A stretch of DNA of 64,000 nt, from the NCBI RefSeq assembly GCF_020177375.1, contig NZ_JAIWHV010000007.1, positions 1 through 64,000 on the forward strand. The letters run 5' to 3'. Numbering within the stretch: position 1 is the first letter of the stretch; every line of letters starts with the position of its first letter. Positions 51,907 to 59,731 of the stretch are shown piece by piece. The stretch comes from Saliphagus infecundisoli. Lineage in GTDB: Archaea; Halobacteriota; Halobacteria; Halobacteriales; Natrialbaceae. The notes under the pieces are model-generated. The model searched no databases, was not told the DNA's origin, and was given only the letters and a program-made list of their open reading frames with translations. A program made the translations under genes and the position numbers.

Positions 51907-53400
51907 TCACGGACGTCCGACGAGCGACCGCCGGACGAGATCGAGGAGGCTTCGAACCACCATCCAGAGCTGGCGGATGACGATCTTGGTGTCGAACCAG
52001 AACGACTGGTTTCTGATGTACGTGAGGTCGTACTGCAGTTTCGCCCTGGAGTTCTCGCTCGAGACCTCGTTGATCTGGGCCAGCCCGGTCAGGCCGGGCT
52101 TGACGAACCACCGCTTCTTCCAGGTCGCCATCTCCCGCTGGATGACCTCCTCCTCGGCCGTCCACGCCGCTCGTGGTCCGACGACGCTCATCTGGCCCGT
52201 AAAGATGGCCCACACCTGGGGGAGTTCGTCGAGGTGGGTCCACCGCAGGAGGCGCCCGACGCGGGTGATCCTGTCCTCGTCGTCACCGGGAGCGGCGGCC
52301 TCGCTTTCGGGTTCCATGCTCCGAAACTTGTAGACCGAAAACCGATCGCCGAACTGCGTGGTGCGCTCCTGTTTGTAGATCACTGGTCCGGGACTGTCGA
52401 GTTTGATCGCGATGGCGATGGGGACGAACAGGAACAGCGTCACGAGGAGGCCGACGCCGGCGAACGCGACGTCGAACAGCCGTTTGACGACCCGGTTCTG
52501 GAGGTCCAGCGGTTCCATGTTGATCCCGATCAGACGGTCGGCCTGTTCGGACGAGATGGCGCTTTCGTCCTCGACGAGCACGCTCTCGTTGTGCTCGGTC
52601 AGGATCTCCACGTTCACGTTGTGTCGGTGGCAGGTCTCGAGGACGCCGAAGAACTCGGCGCGGTCGGTCTGGGGGAGGGCGGGGATCACCGTCCCGACGT
52701 CCGACCGATCGAGGATGTCGTCCAGACGGGAGAGCCCGCCGAGACAGTCGTACTGTGCCAGTTTCTCCGGAACCGGGTGGGCCCCGCCGTCGGCGCGGGC
52801 GTCACCGTCGACGCCGTGGGAGTCGGTCGGCGAGAACGCGTAGCCGGCGATCGGTTCCGCCGCGGCCTGCACTGCCGCCTCGATCCGATCCGGGTTGTTA
52901 CCGACGACCAGGGTCCCCTCGGCTCGTTTGAGCTGTCTCTGCTGGAGGAGGACGAACCAGCCCGGAAGCGTCACGGCGAGCACGCCCACGTACGACAGGA
53001 GCGTGGCCCGCGGAAGGTACAACGTCGTCGAGAAGTAGCCGGCCGTCGCGAGGGCGACGACGACGATCAGCAGGGACCGAACCGTCGCCGTGAGCATGTC
53101 CAGAATCCGCCGAGGCCGTGGCTTGCACAGCGGCAACGCAGCGAGAACCGTCACGACGGCCGTCGTCACCAGAACGACCGGCGACAATGTCATCGAGGGG
53201 GTCGTCCGTCCACTTTCGAACGGCCGTTCGAGGCCCGGGAGTCGCTGTGGCTCGGCGGCGACGACGACGAGAGCGAGCCCCGTCGCAACCACCAGCCCGA
53301 CGAACGAGAGGAGCCGATAGACATTTTTGCGACGCGAGAGAGAGCCATCGCCGGCGAACGTCGTCTCGACGTTCGACGATGACCGTGCGTCCGCTGGCAT
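51907..53400 (-). CDS. Polyprenyl-phosphate sugar-phosphate transferase (WbaP/WcaJ-like)
   Basis: A 497-residue initiating glycosyltransferase, transferring a sugar phosphate to a polyprenyl carrier at the membrane. Five helices occupy ~30-160, then a Rossmann-like CoA-binding domain (TLVVGNNPDRIEAAVQAA), a helix (FDVAFAGVGLLVTLFLFVPIAIAIKLDSPGPVIYKQERTTQFG), and the C-terminal bacterial sugar transferase domain (YKFRSMEPESEA, THLDELPQVWAIFTGQMSVVGPRAAWTAEEEV, FVKPGLTGLAQINE). A palindrome (53409-53424) lies nine bases upstream of its ATG. Confidence 0.95.
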   Translation of the reverse strand: MPADARSSSNVETTFAGDGSLSRRKNVYRLLSFVGLVVATGLALVVVAAEPQRLPGLERPFESGRTTPSMTLSPVVLVTTAVVTVLAALPLCKPRPRRILDMLTATVRSLLIVVVALATAGYFSTTLYLPRATLLSYVGVLAVTLPGWFVLLQQRQLKRAEGTLVVGNNPDRIEAAVQAAAEPIAGYAFSPTDSHGVDGDARADGGAHPVPEKLAQYDCLGGLSRLDDILDRSDVGTVIPALPQTDRAEFFGVLETCHRHNVNVEILTEHNESVLVEDESAISSEQADRLIGINMEPLDLQNRVVKRLFDVAFAGVGLLVTLFLFVPIAIAIKLDSPGPVIYKQERTTQFGDRFSVYKFRSMEPESEAAAPGDDEDRITRVGRLLRWTHLDELPQVWAIFTGQMSVVGPRAAWTAEEEVIQREMATWKKRWFVKPGLTGLAQINEVSSENSRAKLQYDLTYIRNQSFWFDTKIVIRQLWMVVRSLLDLVRRSLVGRP

Positions 53401-53408
53401 CGCCCTGT

Positions 53409-53424
53409 TTTCGGTCGGCCTAAA
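53409..53424. promoter_or_regulatory. Metalloregulator-like palindrome, box 1
   Basis: TTTCGGTCGGCCTAAA, 9 bases from the ATG of the sugar transferase gene, between its presumed TATA and start. Related copies at 53522, 61629 and 61732. The half pattern C-C-T-A-A resembles DtxR/MntR-type operators (for example DtxR TTAGGTTAGCCTAACCTAA). Regulator identity is inferred. Confidence 0.5.
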
Positions 53425-53521
53425 CCAAAAGCGTATGGATTTCGGCTCGAGCGTGCCACGCCCGTATCGGCGGGGTTCCGTCGGGATACCTACGATCGTT
53501 CGCTCCCTCGCCCCACATTGT

Positions 53522-53537
53522 TTTCGGCCGGCCTAAG
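53522..53537. promoter_or_regulatory. Metalloregulator-like palindrome, box 2
   Basis: TTTCGGCCGGCCTAAG, nine bases upstream of the TATA (CGTTTATCT at 53546-53554) of the glycosyltransferase gene at 53624. With its TTG-TTTTCGG flank it is close to box 1. Overlap with the BRE side suggests control of transcription start. Confidence 0.5.
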
Positions 53538-53623
53538 AATCGCATCGTTTATCTTCCCTCTTTCCACTATCCCGAACGAGCACGCCCTCCCACCGCCGTT
53601 GCCGGGATAGCACCCCCCAACCC

Positions 53624-54724
53624 ATGACCGAGAACACGCCGAACGTCCTGCAGGTCTGTACGTACTACTTCCCGTTTACCGGCGGGATACAGAAGATGGT
53701 TCGGACCCTGGTCACCGGAATCGACGACGCCAACTTCCGGATCCTCACCTCACGAACCCGGGGGTGGGGTGGCGTCGGCGAGAAACACGGTACGACGGTG
53801 GTTCGTGCCGGGAGTTTCGGCCCCGTCAAATCGACGCCGATCAGTCCGGGATTTCCCTGCCGACTGAGAGAGCAACTCGAGTGGGCCGACCTGATCCACT
53901 ACCACCTGCCCTTTCCGCTCGGGCCGGTGAGCCACCTCCTGAACCAGGTCGAGACGCCGTTCGTCGCGACCTTCCACGACGACATCATCGGCAAAGGACC
54001 CGTCGTCTACCCCTACAAGCCAGTGCTCGACCGGTTTCTCGGCGGTGCCGAGCGGATCATCGTGACCTCGCCCCAGATGCGAGACGAGTGTGCGCGCCTC
54101 TCGGAGTTCCGTTCGAACGCGGCGGTCGTCCCCATCGGAATCGAGGCCGACGACACCCCGATCGCCCCGAAACCGCTCGAGGGCCGGGAGCTCCTGTTCG
54201 TCGGTCGTCTCGTCGAGTTCAAGGGCGTCGATCGCCTCATCTCGGCGATGAGGGGCCTGGACGCGACGCTGTCGATCGTCGGGAAGGGGCCGGCCCGGGA
54301 CTCCCTGGAACGCCACACCCGCGCGGAGGGGGTCGCCGACCGCGTCACCTTCGAGGGGTTCGTCTCCGAGGCACGACTCGACCGGCTCTACTCCGAGGCG
54401 ACCCTGTTCGTCCTCCCGTCGGTGGGCAGAAACGAGTCGTTCGGGATCGTCCAGCTCGAGGCGATGAAACGCGGGCTGCCGGTGATCAACACCGCCCTTC
54501 CCACGGGCGTCCCCTACGTCAGCGTCGACGGGAAGACCGGCCGAACCGTTCCTCCGGGCGACCCCGGGGCGATCGCGGCGGCTGCCGAGGAGTTGCTCGC
54601 GGATCCGGAGCGCTACCGGCGCTACTCGGCGAACGCCCGGCGTCGCGTCCGCGAGGAGTTCGCCGAGACACGGATGCTCGAGCGGACGAGCGCCATCTAT
54701 CGGGACGCGGTCGCTTCCGAGTGA
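53624..54724 (+). CDS. Glycosyltransferase family 4
   Basis: A 366-residue GT-B glycosyltransferase. N-terminal VLQVCTYYFPFTGGIQKMVRTLV, the pivot ADLIHYHLPFPLGPVSHLL and FVATFHDDI, then C-terminal donor domain ELLFVGRLVEFKGVDRLISAM, VGKGPARDSLERH, FEGFVSEARLDRLYSEATLFVLPS and the E-x7-E region SVGRNESFGIVQLEAMKRGLPVI. Retaining transferase, acceptor and sugar unknown. First plus-strand gene of the glycan group behind box 2; the leader from ~53575 to the ATG is ~50 bases. Confidence 0.95.
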   Translation: MTENTPNVLQVCTYYFPFTGGIQKMVRTLVTGIDDANFRILTSRTRGWGGVGEKHGTTVVRAGSFGPVKSTPISPGFPCRLREQLEWADLIHYHLPFPLGPVSHLLNQVETPFVATFHDDIIGKGPVVYPYKPVLDRFLGGAERIIVTSPQMRDECARLSEFRSNAAVVPIGIEADDTPIAPKPLEGRELLFVGRLVEFKGVDRLISAMRGLDATLSIVGKGPARDSLERHTRAEGVADRVTFEGFVSEARLDRLYSEATLFVLPSVGRNESFGIVQLEAMKRGLPVINTALPTGVPYVSVDGKTGRTVPPGDPGAIAAAAEELLADPERYRRYSANARRRVREEFAETRMLERTSAIYRDAVASE

Positions 54725-54799
54725 CCGCCCGATCGGATCGAGTCCGGGCCTTCGACCGATCCGCATCTATATGGGGCGTCCGGGAGTAGCCGTCCGCGA

Positions 54800-56047
54800 A
54801 TGGTCGCCGCCGCCGTCGTCGCGGTCGTCGTGGCGTTCGCCCTCGTCGCTCGGCGACGATCCCGGCTCTACGGCTACGCGGGCGGCGTCGCCCTCGCGGG
54901 CCATCTCCTCCTCGCCGTGGTCGTGCTCCCCCTGGTCCCCTACGACTGGGACATCGATCTGTTCCATACGGCCGCCGTGGCCATCCTCTCCGGGGCCGAC
55001 CCCAACCTCCTGTCCCCGGTCGACGCGTTCGCCACGGTCCAGGCGCTCCTCTACGCCGCCTTCGGGGCCGATCCGACGGTGCTGGCCGTCGTCAACGGCC
55101 TGCTGGCCGTCCTGATTCCGCTCCCGCTGTGTTACGTCGCCCGGCGTCTCTACGCTCCCCTGGAATCGACCGACGGCCTCCTGGTCGTTCTGCTGTTCTT
55201 TCCGTTCCCGTTCCTGTTCAACACGCTCCCGATGCGCGACGCGCTCTCGACGCTGCTGGCGGTGGCGCTGCTCGCGGTCTGCGTGCGGGTCATCGCAGAC
55301 GGCCGGCGCCGGTGGGCGCTTCCCGCCCCGGCGCTGTGGGTGGCCGTCTTCTTGTTGCGGGAGGAACTGGCCCTGCTGATCCTGCTGGGTGCCGGGGGAG
55401 CGCTGCTCGTCGCCGTAGTGAGGAAAATCGCCGGCCGGGAGATCCCGCTGCGTTCCCTGGCGCTCGCAACGATCCCCGTCGGCGTCTGCGGGTTCGCGCT
55501 GTTTTCCGCCCTGTTCCCCGTCGATGCCCTCGACGCGCGGGTGCAGTACCGCGCGATCGGGGGCGGCGCCTACCTCGAGTCCATGCGATACGAGTCGTGG
55601 CTCGACGTCGTGCTGGCCGCGCCGGTCCGTGCGATCTACTTCCAGTTCGCGCCGTTCCCGCTGCACGTCGATTCGGCGTTCGACCTGGCGGCCGTCCTCT
55701 CGCTGCCGCTCCTGGTCGCGCTCGTCGTGATCGCCTACCGCTCGCTTCGCGCCGTCGAAGCCGACTCCGCCGTGGCCGTCTTCCTGCTGGTCGTCTACGG
55801 CGGCGGCGTCGTCGGCTACGGCCTGATCGACTCGAACTACGGGACTACGATCAGACACCGTTCGATCTTCGTGTTTCTGTTGGCCGTCCTCGGCGCGCCC
55901 GTCCTCGAGTCGTGGTACCGGTCACTCCGTCGGTATCTCGAGGAAACGGTCGATCAGCACCGCCAGGGGGACGAACACCAGCACGAAGCTCAGGAACTCG
56001 ATGCCGGCGGCGGGGTTCGAGCGGAACACCGAGACCGCACTCGCTAG
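54800..56047 (+). CDS. Polytopic membrane protein of the glycan cluster (GT-C-like)
   Basis: A 415-residue protein with about ten helices. An early extracytoplasmic motif PYDWDIDLFHTAAVAILSG with adjacent acids resembles the catalytic loop of GT-C transferases that use polyprenyl-linked sugars, but overall similarity is weak. A TATA-like ATCTATATGG at 54764-54773 gives a leaderless ATG at 54800. The last ~42 residues are Gln/His/Asp/Arg-rich and lie antisense to the small membrane-protein gene 55922-56191, so the C-terminus may be poorly constrained. Confidence 0.75.
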   Translation: MVAAAVVAVVVAFALVARRRSRLYGYAGGVALAGHLLLAVVVLPLVPYDWDIDLFHTAAVAILSGADPNLLSPVDAFATVQALLYAAFGADPTVLAVVNGLLAVLIPLPLCYVARRLYAPLESTDGLLVVLLFFPFPFLFNTLPMRDALSTLLAVALLAVCVRVIADGRRRWALPAPALWVAVFLLREELALLILLGAGGALLVAVVRKIAGREIPLRSLALATIPVGVCGFALFSALFPVDALDARVQYRAIGGGAYLESMRYESWLDVVLAAPVRAIYFQFAPFPLHVDSAFDLAAVLSLPLLVALVVIAYRSLRAVEADSAVAVFLLVVYGGGVVGYGLIDSNYGTTIRHRSIFVFLLAVLGAPVLESWYRSLRRYLEETVDQHRQGDEHQHEAQELDAGGGVRAEHRDRTR

Positions 56048-56191
56048 AACGGAGACGGCGAGAGCGCCGATCAGCACCCGCTCGTCGCCCAGGACGGAGA
56101 GAGCCCTGCTGCTCGCCGCCCGCCGGTAGAGCGTCCGTATCGCGGCGTTCGCCTTCGACTCCGAGGACGATCGGCGTCGGTCCCGATCCAT
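55922..56191 (-). CDS. Small two-helix membrane protein
   Basis: An 89-residue protein with a hydrophilic N-terminus and two helices (ERVLIGALAVSVLASAVSVF and GIEFLSFVLVFVPLAVLIDRFL). A TATA-like AGTTATCATC (rc, ~56216-56225) lies ~28 bases upstream of the ATG, supporting a real leaderless gene. Its 3' end overlaps the opposite gene by 126 bases. Function unknown. Confidence 0.65.
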   Translation of the reverse strand: MDRDRRRSSSESKANAAIRTLYRRAASSRALSVLGDERVLIGALAVSVLASAVSVFRSNPAAGIEFLSFVLVFVPLAVLIDRFLEIPTE

Positions 56192-56242
56192 CGATCGAGG
56201 GTAGGCCCGATCCGATGATAACTGTTGGCACTCCGGGATGGG

Positions 56243-57430
56243 TCAGCCGACCAGTCCCTCGAACCCTCGTTCGAGTCGGTCGGTGACCCCTCCCCACGTG
56301 TAGCCCTCGTCGATTACGTAGGACCGACAGGCGTCGCCCGCTTCGGAACGCGCCGGCGCCGACAGCCGCGCCCACGCCACCAGCCGTGTGGCGAGCGCGT
56401 CGGCGTCGCCGGGGTCGACCAGCAGCGACTCCGGGATCCCTTCCCGGGACTCCAGATCGCCCAGGATCTCGGGGGTCGCGCCGGCCCGCGTCCCGATCAC
56501 GGGCGTGCCCGCCGAAAGCGCCTCGAGCGTCGCGAGCCCGAACCCCTCGAGCTCGAGCGTCGGGAGGACGAAGACGTCCGCGCCGGCGTAGAGGGTGGCG
56601 AGGTCTTCCTCCGGGACGTAGCCGAGAAAGGTGACGGCCGACTCGATTCCCAGCCGATCCGCGCGCGCCCGCAGTCGATCGCGGAGCGGGCCGTCGCCCC
56701 CGACGTAGAGGTGGGCGTCGGCGCCGTCGGCGACGCTCGCGAACGCGTCGAGTAGCGTCTCGAGACCCATCCGCGGGGTGAGCCGGCGGACCGTGAGAAA
56801 CGCGGTCTCGCCGTCCGAGAACAGGTCGGGGCGGGGACCGTCGAGGGGAGCGAACCGGGCGGCATCGACGCCGCCCGGAACGACCGAACAGGGCGAGGCG
56901 TGGGGATGGTACTCCCGGAGGCGCTCGCGCATGAACTCGCTCAACACGATGGCACCGTCGCTGTGGCCCAGTACGTTGGCCTCGATCCGGTGGCGCAGAA
57001 TGCTGTTGAGCCAGTGCCACGGGGCCGCCCACGGACTCGGGTCGACCAGCCGGTCGCGGTACTCCACGCCCCAGAGCCCGTGGACCGTGTACGTTCGTGG
57101 AACCGGGTCGGCCACCGCTCTATCGACGCCGAACGAACTCAGTGCGCCGTGAAAACTCACGAGGTCCACGGGCGCCTTCGACCGGATCGACGCCACCAGC
57201 CGGTCGATCTCGCGGAGCGTCGCCGGGAGCCGCGGGATCGACGCGCCGTAGCGGTGGACGTCCATCCCGGCGACCGTCTCCCGGGCGGGCGCGTCGCCCC
57301 GGCGTCTCGTGACGACCGACACCGTGTGCCCCCGTTCGACGAGTTCGCGACCGACCTCGTAGTTGTAGCGCCCGGAGCCGGTCGCCTCCGGCTCGGGATA
57401 GAGGTTGTTCGTCGCGGCGAGGACGTGCAT
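56243..57430 (-). CDS. Glycosyltransferase family 4
   Basis: A 395-residue GT-B enzyme. Start HVLAATNNLYPEPEATGSGRYNYEVGRELVERGHTV (nucleoside/acceptor loop), a middle SHF-like YTVHGLWGVEYRDRL, then GGVDAARFAP, LTVRRLTPRMGLETLLDAF, YVGGDGPLRDRLRARADRL, FLGYVPEEDLATLYAGADVFVLPTLELEGFGLATLEALSAGTPVIG with the E-x7-E pair. The ATG at 57430 is preferred; 25 upstream residues in frame are Arg-rich. Sugar unknown. Confidence 0.94.
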   Translation of the reverse strand: MHVLAATNNLYPEPEATGSGRYNYEVGRELVERGHTVSVVTRRRGDAPARETVAGMDVHRYGASIPRLPATLREIDRLVASIRSKAPVDLVSFHGALSSFGVDRAVADPVPRTYTVHGLWGVEYRDRLVDPSPWAAPWHWLNSILRHRIEANVLGHSDGAIVLSEFMRERLREYHPHASPCSVVPGGVDAARFAPLDGPRPDLFSDGETAFLTVRRLTPRMGLETLLDAFASVADGADAHLYVGGDGPLRDRLRARADRLGIESAVTFLGYVPEEDLATLYAGADVFVLPTLELEGFGLATLEALSAGTPVIGTRAGATPEILGDLESREGIPESLLVDPGDADALATRLVAWARLSAPARSEAGDACRSYVIDEGYTWGGVTDRLERGFEGLVG

Positions 57431-57536
57431 ACGCCGTCTGGACCGCGATGGAGAATCAACGTTGCGCTCGACGCGAGGGTTCGCTCGAACGGGATGGCGA
57501 AACACTCATTTCCCGTCTCGAGCGAGGTTGGGGCAC

Positions 57537-58463
57537 ATGGACGCGCGTCCGCGGCTGTCCCGTGCGCTCAAGAACCCGATCCTGTTTTGCAGACACGCAA
57601 ACCGGCTGTACCACCGCCGGCTCGGGCTCCGCTCGTACAACGAGGACGGCATCGACCCGTTCGCGGCCGACTGGGACAACCTGCTCGTGCTCGACGCCTG
57701 CCGGTACGACATGTTCGAGCGCCGGGCGGACCTGCCCGGTCGCCTCCGACGCGTCGAGTCGCGGGCCTCCACGACGGTCGAGTTCCTCCGTGCGAACGTC
57801 GGCGGGCGCGACCTCCGGGACACCGTCTACGTGACCGCGAACCCACAGCTCCACCAGCACCGCGAGTCGATCGAGGCTCAGTTTGCTGCCGTCGTCGACG
57901 TCTGGCGCGCCGACGGCTGGGACGACGAGCACGGCACGGTGCTCCCCGAGACGGTGACGGCGGCCGCACTCCGGGCGAACGAGGAACACCCCGACAAGCG
58001 ACTCGTGATCCACTACATGCAGCCCCACTACCCCTTCATCGGGGCCGACACCCGCTTTGCGGGCGGGGACTTCACCGACACGGAAGCGAGCGAGGAAAAC
58101 GTCTGGGTCCAGCTGTTACAGGGACGCCTCGACGCCGACCGCGAGGGGATCTGGGAGCTGTACGACGCCAACCTCGACCGGGCGCTCCCCCACGTCGAGG
58201 AGGCGATGGAGAAACTCGGGGGGAGGACGGTCGTGACCGCCGACCACGGCAACATGGTCGGCGAGCGCGCGTTCCCGATCCCGTTCCGGGAGTGGGGCCA
58301 CCCCCGCGGCGTCTACACCCCGGAACTCGTCTCCGTCCCGTGGCTGGTCTACGAGGACGGCCCCCGCCGGAAGATCCGTGCATCCACCGCCGGCCACGGC
58401 GAGGAATCGGCCGACGACGACGTCGTCGCCGAACGGCTCCGCGACCTCGGGTACGCCGAATGA
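57537..58463 (+). CDS. Alkaline-phosphatase-superfamily (sulfatase-like) hydrolase
   Basis: A 308-residue protein with the sulfatase/alkaline phosphatase core: NLLVLDACRYDMFERRADL at the first metal site, with Cys or Tyr near the nucleophile position, FLRANVGGRDLRDTVYVTANPQLH, RLVIHYMQPHYPFIGADTRF, and TVVTADHGNMVGERAFPIPFREWGHPRGVYTPELVSVPWLVYE. The H-x-Q-P-H-Y-P-F and T-A-D-H-G-N motifs match haloarchaeal sulfatase-like proteins found in glycan clusters. It may add or remove a phosphate, phosphoglycerol or sulfate on the glycan. No signal peptide, so the active site is probably cytoplasmic. Confidence 0.85.
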   Translation: MDARPRLSRALKNPILFCRHANRLYHRRLGLRSYNEDGIDPFAADWDNLLVLDACRYDMFERRADLPGRLRRVESRASTTVEFLRANVGGRDLRDTVYVTANPQLHQHRESIEAQFAAVVDVWRADGWDDEHGTVLPETVTAAALRANEEHPDKRLVIHYMQPHYPFIGADTRFAGGDFTDTEASEENVWVQLLQGRLDADREGIWELYDANLDRALPHVEEAMEKLGGRTVVTADHGNMVGERAFPIPFREWGHPRGVYTPELVSVPWLVYEDGPRRKIRASTAGHGEESADDDVVAERLRDLGYAE

Positions 58464-58485
58464 GAACGAACGCGAGGGGGACGGC

Positions 58486-59703
58486 GTGAAGGTCGGTTTC
58501 GTCCATCCGACGTACCCCCAGGGCGAGGGGACGGGCGCGACCCACAGCGCCTCGCGGATCGCCTTCGAGTTGGCCGATCGGGGCCACGACGTGACGATAT
58601 ACCCCTGGGAGACGCCGCCCGAGGACGCGACGATCGACGCCGGCGTCTCGGTCCGCCCGCTCGCCCTCTCGGGATATCCCTACCACTCGGCGCTCCAACT
58701 GAACGACGCGCTCCGCGAGCGCCTTCCCGAGTTCGACGAGTACGACGTCGTTCACAGCTACGTGATGAACGCCATGCCGGCGATGGGGGCGATCGCCGAG
58801 CGGACGGACGCCGCGACGGTCGTGACGCTCAACGCCTACGGCGCGATCTGTCCGAAGAACGACCTCCGCTACATGGACCGCGAGCCCTGTACCGAAAACG
58901 GGCTGGCGAAGTGTACGGCGTGTTCGCTCGCGACCAGCGGCGGCGGCGAGGACGGTCCCCTCTATCGTTCGGCGAGCAGACTGGGCTATCTGAAGCTCGT
59001 GCAGGAGGGCGAACGGGTGGCCGACCGGATCGATGCCTACCACGCCCTCTCGCCCCACATCGCGGCCACCTACGCCGACTTCGGCTTTCCTCCGGAGCGG
59101 CTGACGGTCGTTCCCAACGTTCTCGACGAGCGGTTTTGCCGCCCCCACGAGAGCGACTTCGAGGGGCCCTACGACCTGCTGTACGTCGGCTCGCTGGCCG
59201 AACACAAGGGCGTCGATCGTCTCGTTCCGGTCCTCGATCGCCTGAACCGGCAGGTTTCGGACGCCGTCCGGCTGACGGTCGTCGGCGACGGCGATCTCCG
59301 GAGCGACGTGGAACGACAGGCCGCAGAGAGCGGTCTCGCCGATCGCGTCACGGTCACCGGCTGGCTGCCCAACGACGACCTCCCGGCGGTGTTCGCGTCC
59401 CACGACTGCTTCGTCTATCCCGGTCGATGGGACGAACCGTTCGGGCGGGTGTTCCTCGAGGCGCTCGCGACGGGGACGCCGGTCGTCGCAAGCGACGTGG
59501 GCAGCGTCGCCGAGATCGTCGGCGATGCCGGCGTCACGACCGACGGCTCCGTCGAGGGGGTCGTCGCCGCACTGGCGGACCTCCTGGCTGGCGAGGCGCT
59601 TTCGGCCCGATCGGCGGCGGCCGCCGAGGAGATCGAAGCCTACCGGGCCGAGGCCGTCGTTCCGCAGTTCGAGGCGCTGTACGAGGCGGCAATGGAGCGA
59701 TGA
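58486..59703 (+). CDS. Glycosyltransferase family 4
   Basis: A 405-residue GT-B enzyme. N-terminus VGFVHPTYPQGEGTGATHSASRIAFELADRGHDVT; middle VTLNAYGAICPKNDLRYMDREPC and a Cys-containing loop (CTENGLAKCTAC) unusual among GT4 proteins; donor domain LLYVGSLAEHKGVDRLVPVL, VVGDGDLRSDVERQA, TGWLPNDDLPAVFASHDCFVYPGRWDEPFGRVFLEALATGTPVVASDVG. The GTG start at 58486, 22 bases after the previous stop, has a GAGGGGG Shine-Dalgarno-like sequence at 58472-58478. Co-transcribed with the hydrolase. Confidence 0.93.
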   Translation: MKVGFVHPTYPQGEGTGATHSASRIAFELADRGHDVTIYPWETPPEDATIDAGVSVRPLALSGYPYHSALQLNDALRERLPEFDEYDVVHSYVMNAMPAMGAIAERTDAATVVTLNAYGAICPKNDLRYMDREPCTENGLAKCTACSLATSGGGEDGPLYRSASRLGYLKLVQEGERVADRIDAYHALSPHIAATYADFGFPPERLTVVPNVLDERFCRPHESDFEGPYDLLYVGSLAEHKGVDRLVPVLDRLNRQVSDAVRLTVVGDGDLRSDVERQAAESGLADRVTVTGWLPNDDLPAVFASHDCFVYPGRWDEPFGRVFLEALATGTPVVASDVGSVAEIVGDAGVTTDGSVEGVVAALADLLAGEALSARSAAAAEEIEAYRAEAVVPQFEALYEAAMER

Positions 59704-59731
59704 CTCCGGTAGCCGCGGCGGTTTCGGCGCT

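Noticed and set aside
50671-53382. 903-residue plus-strand frame over the ligase and sugar transferase genes
   Set aside because: Covers two well-recognised genes in the wrong frame and strand; Arg/Pro-rich low complexity.
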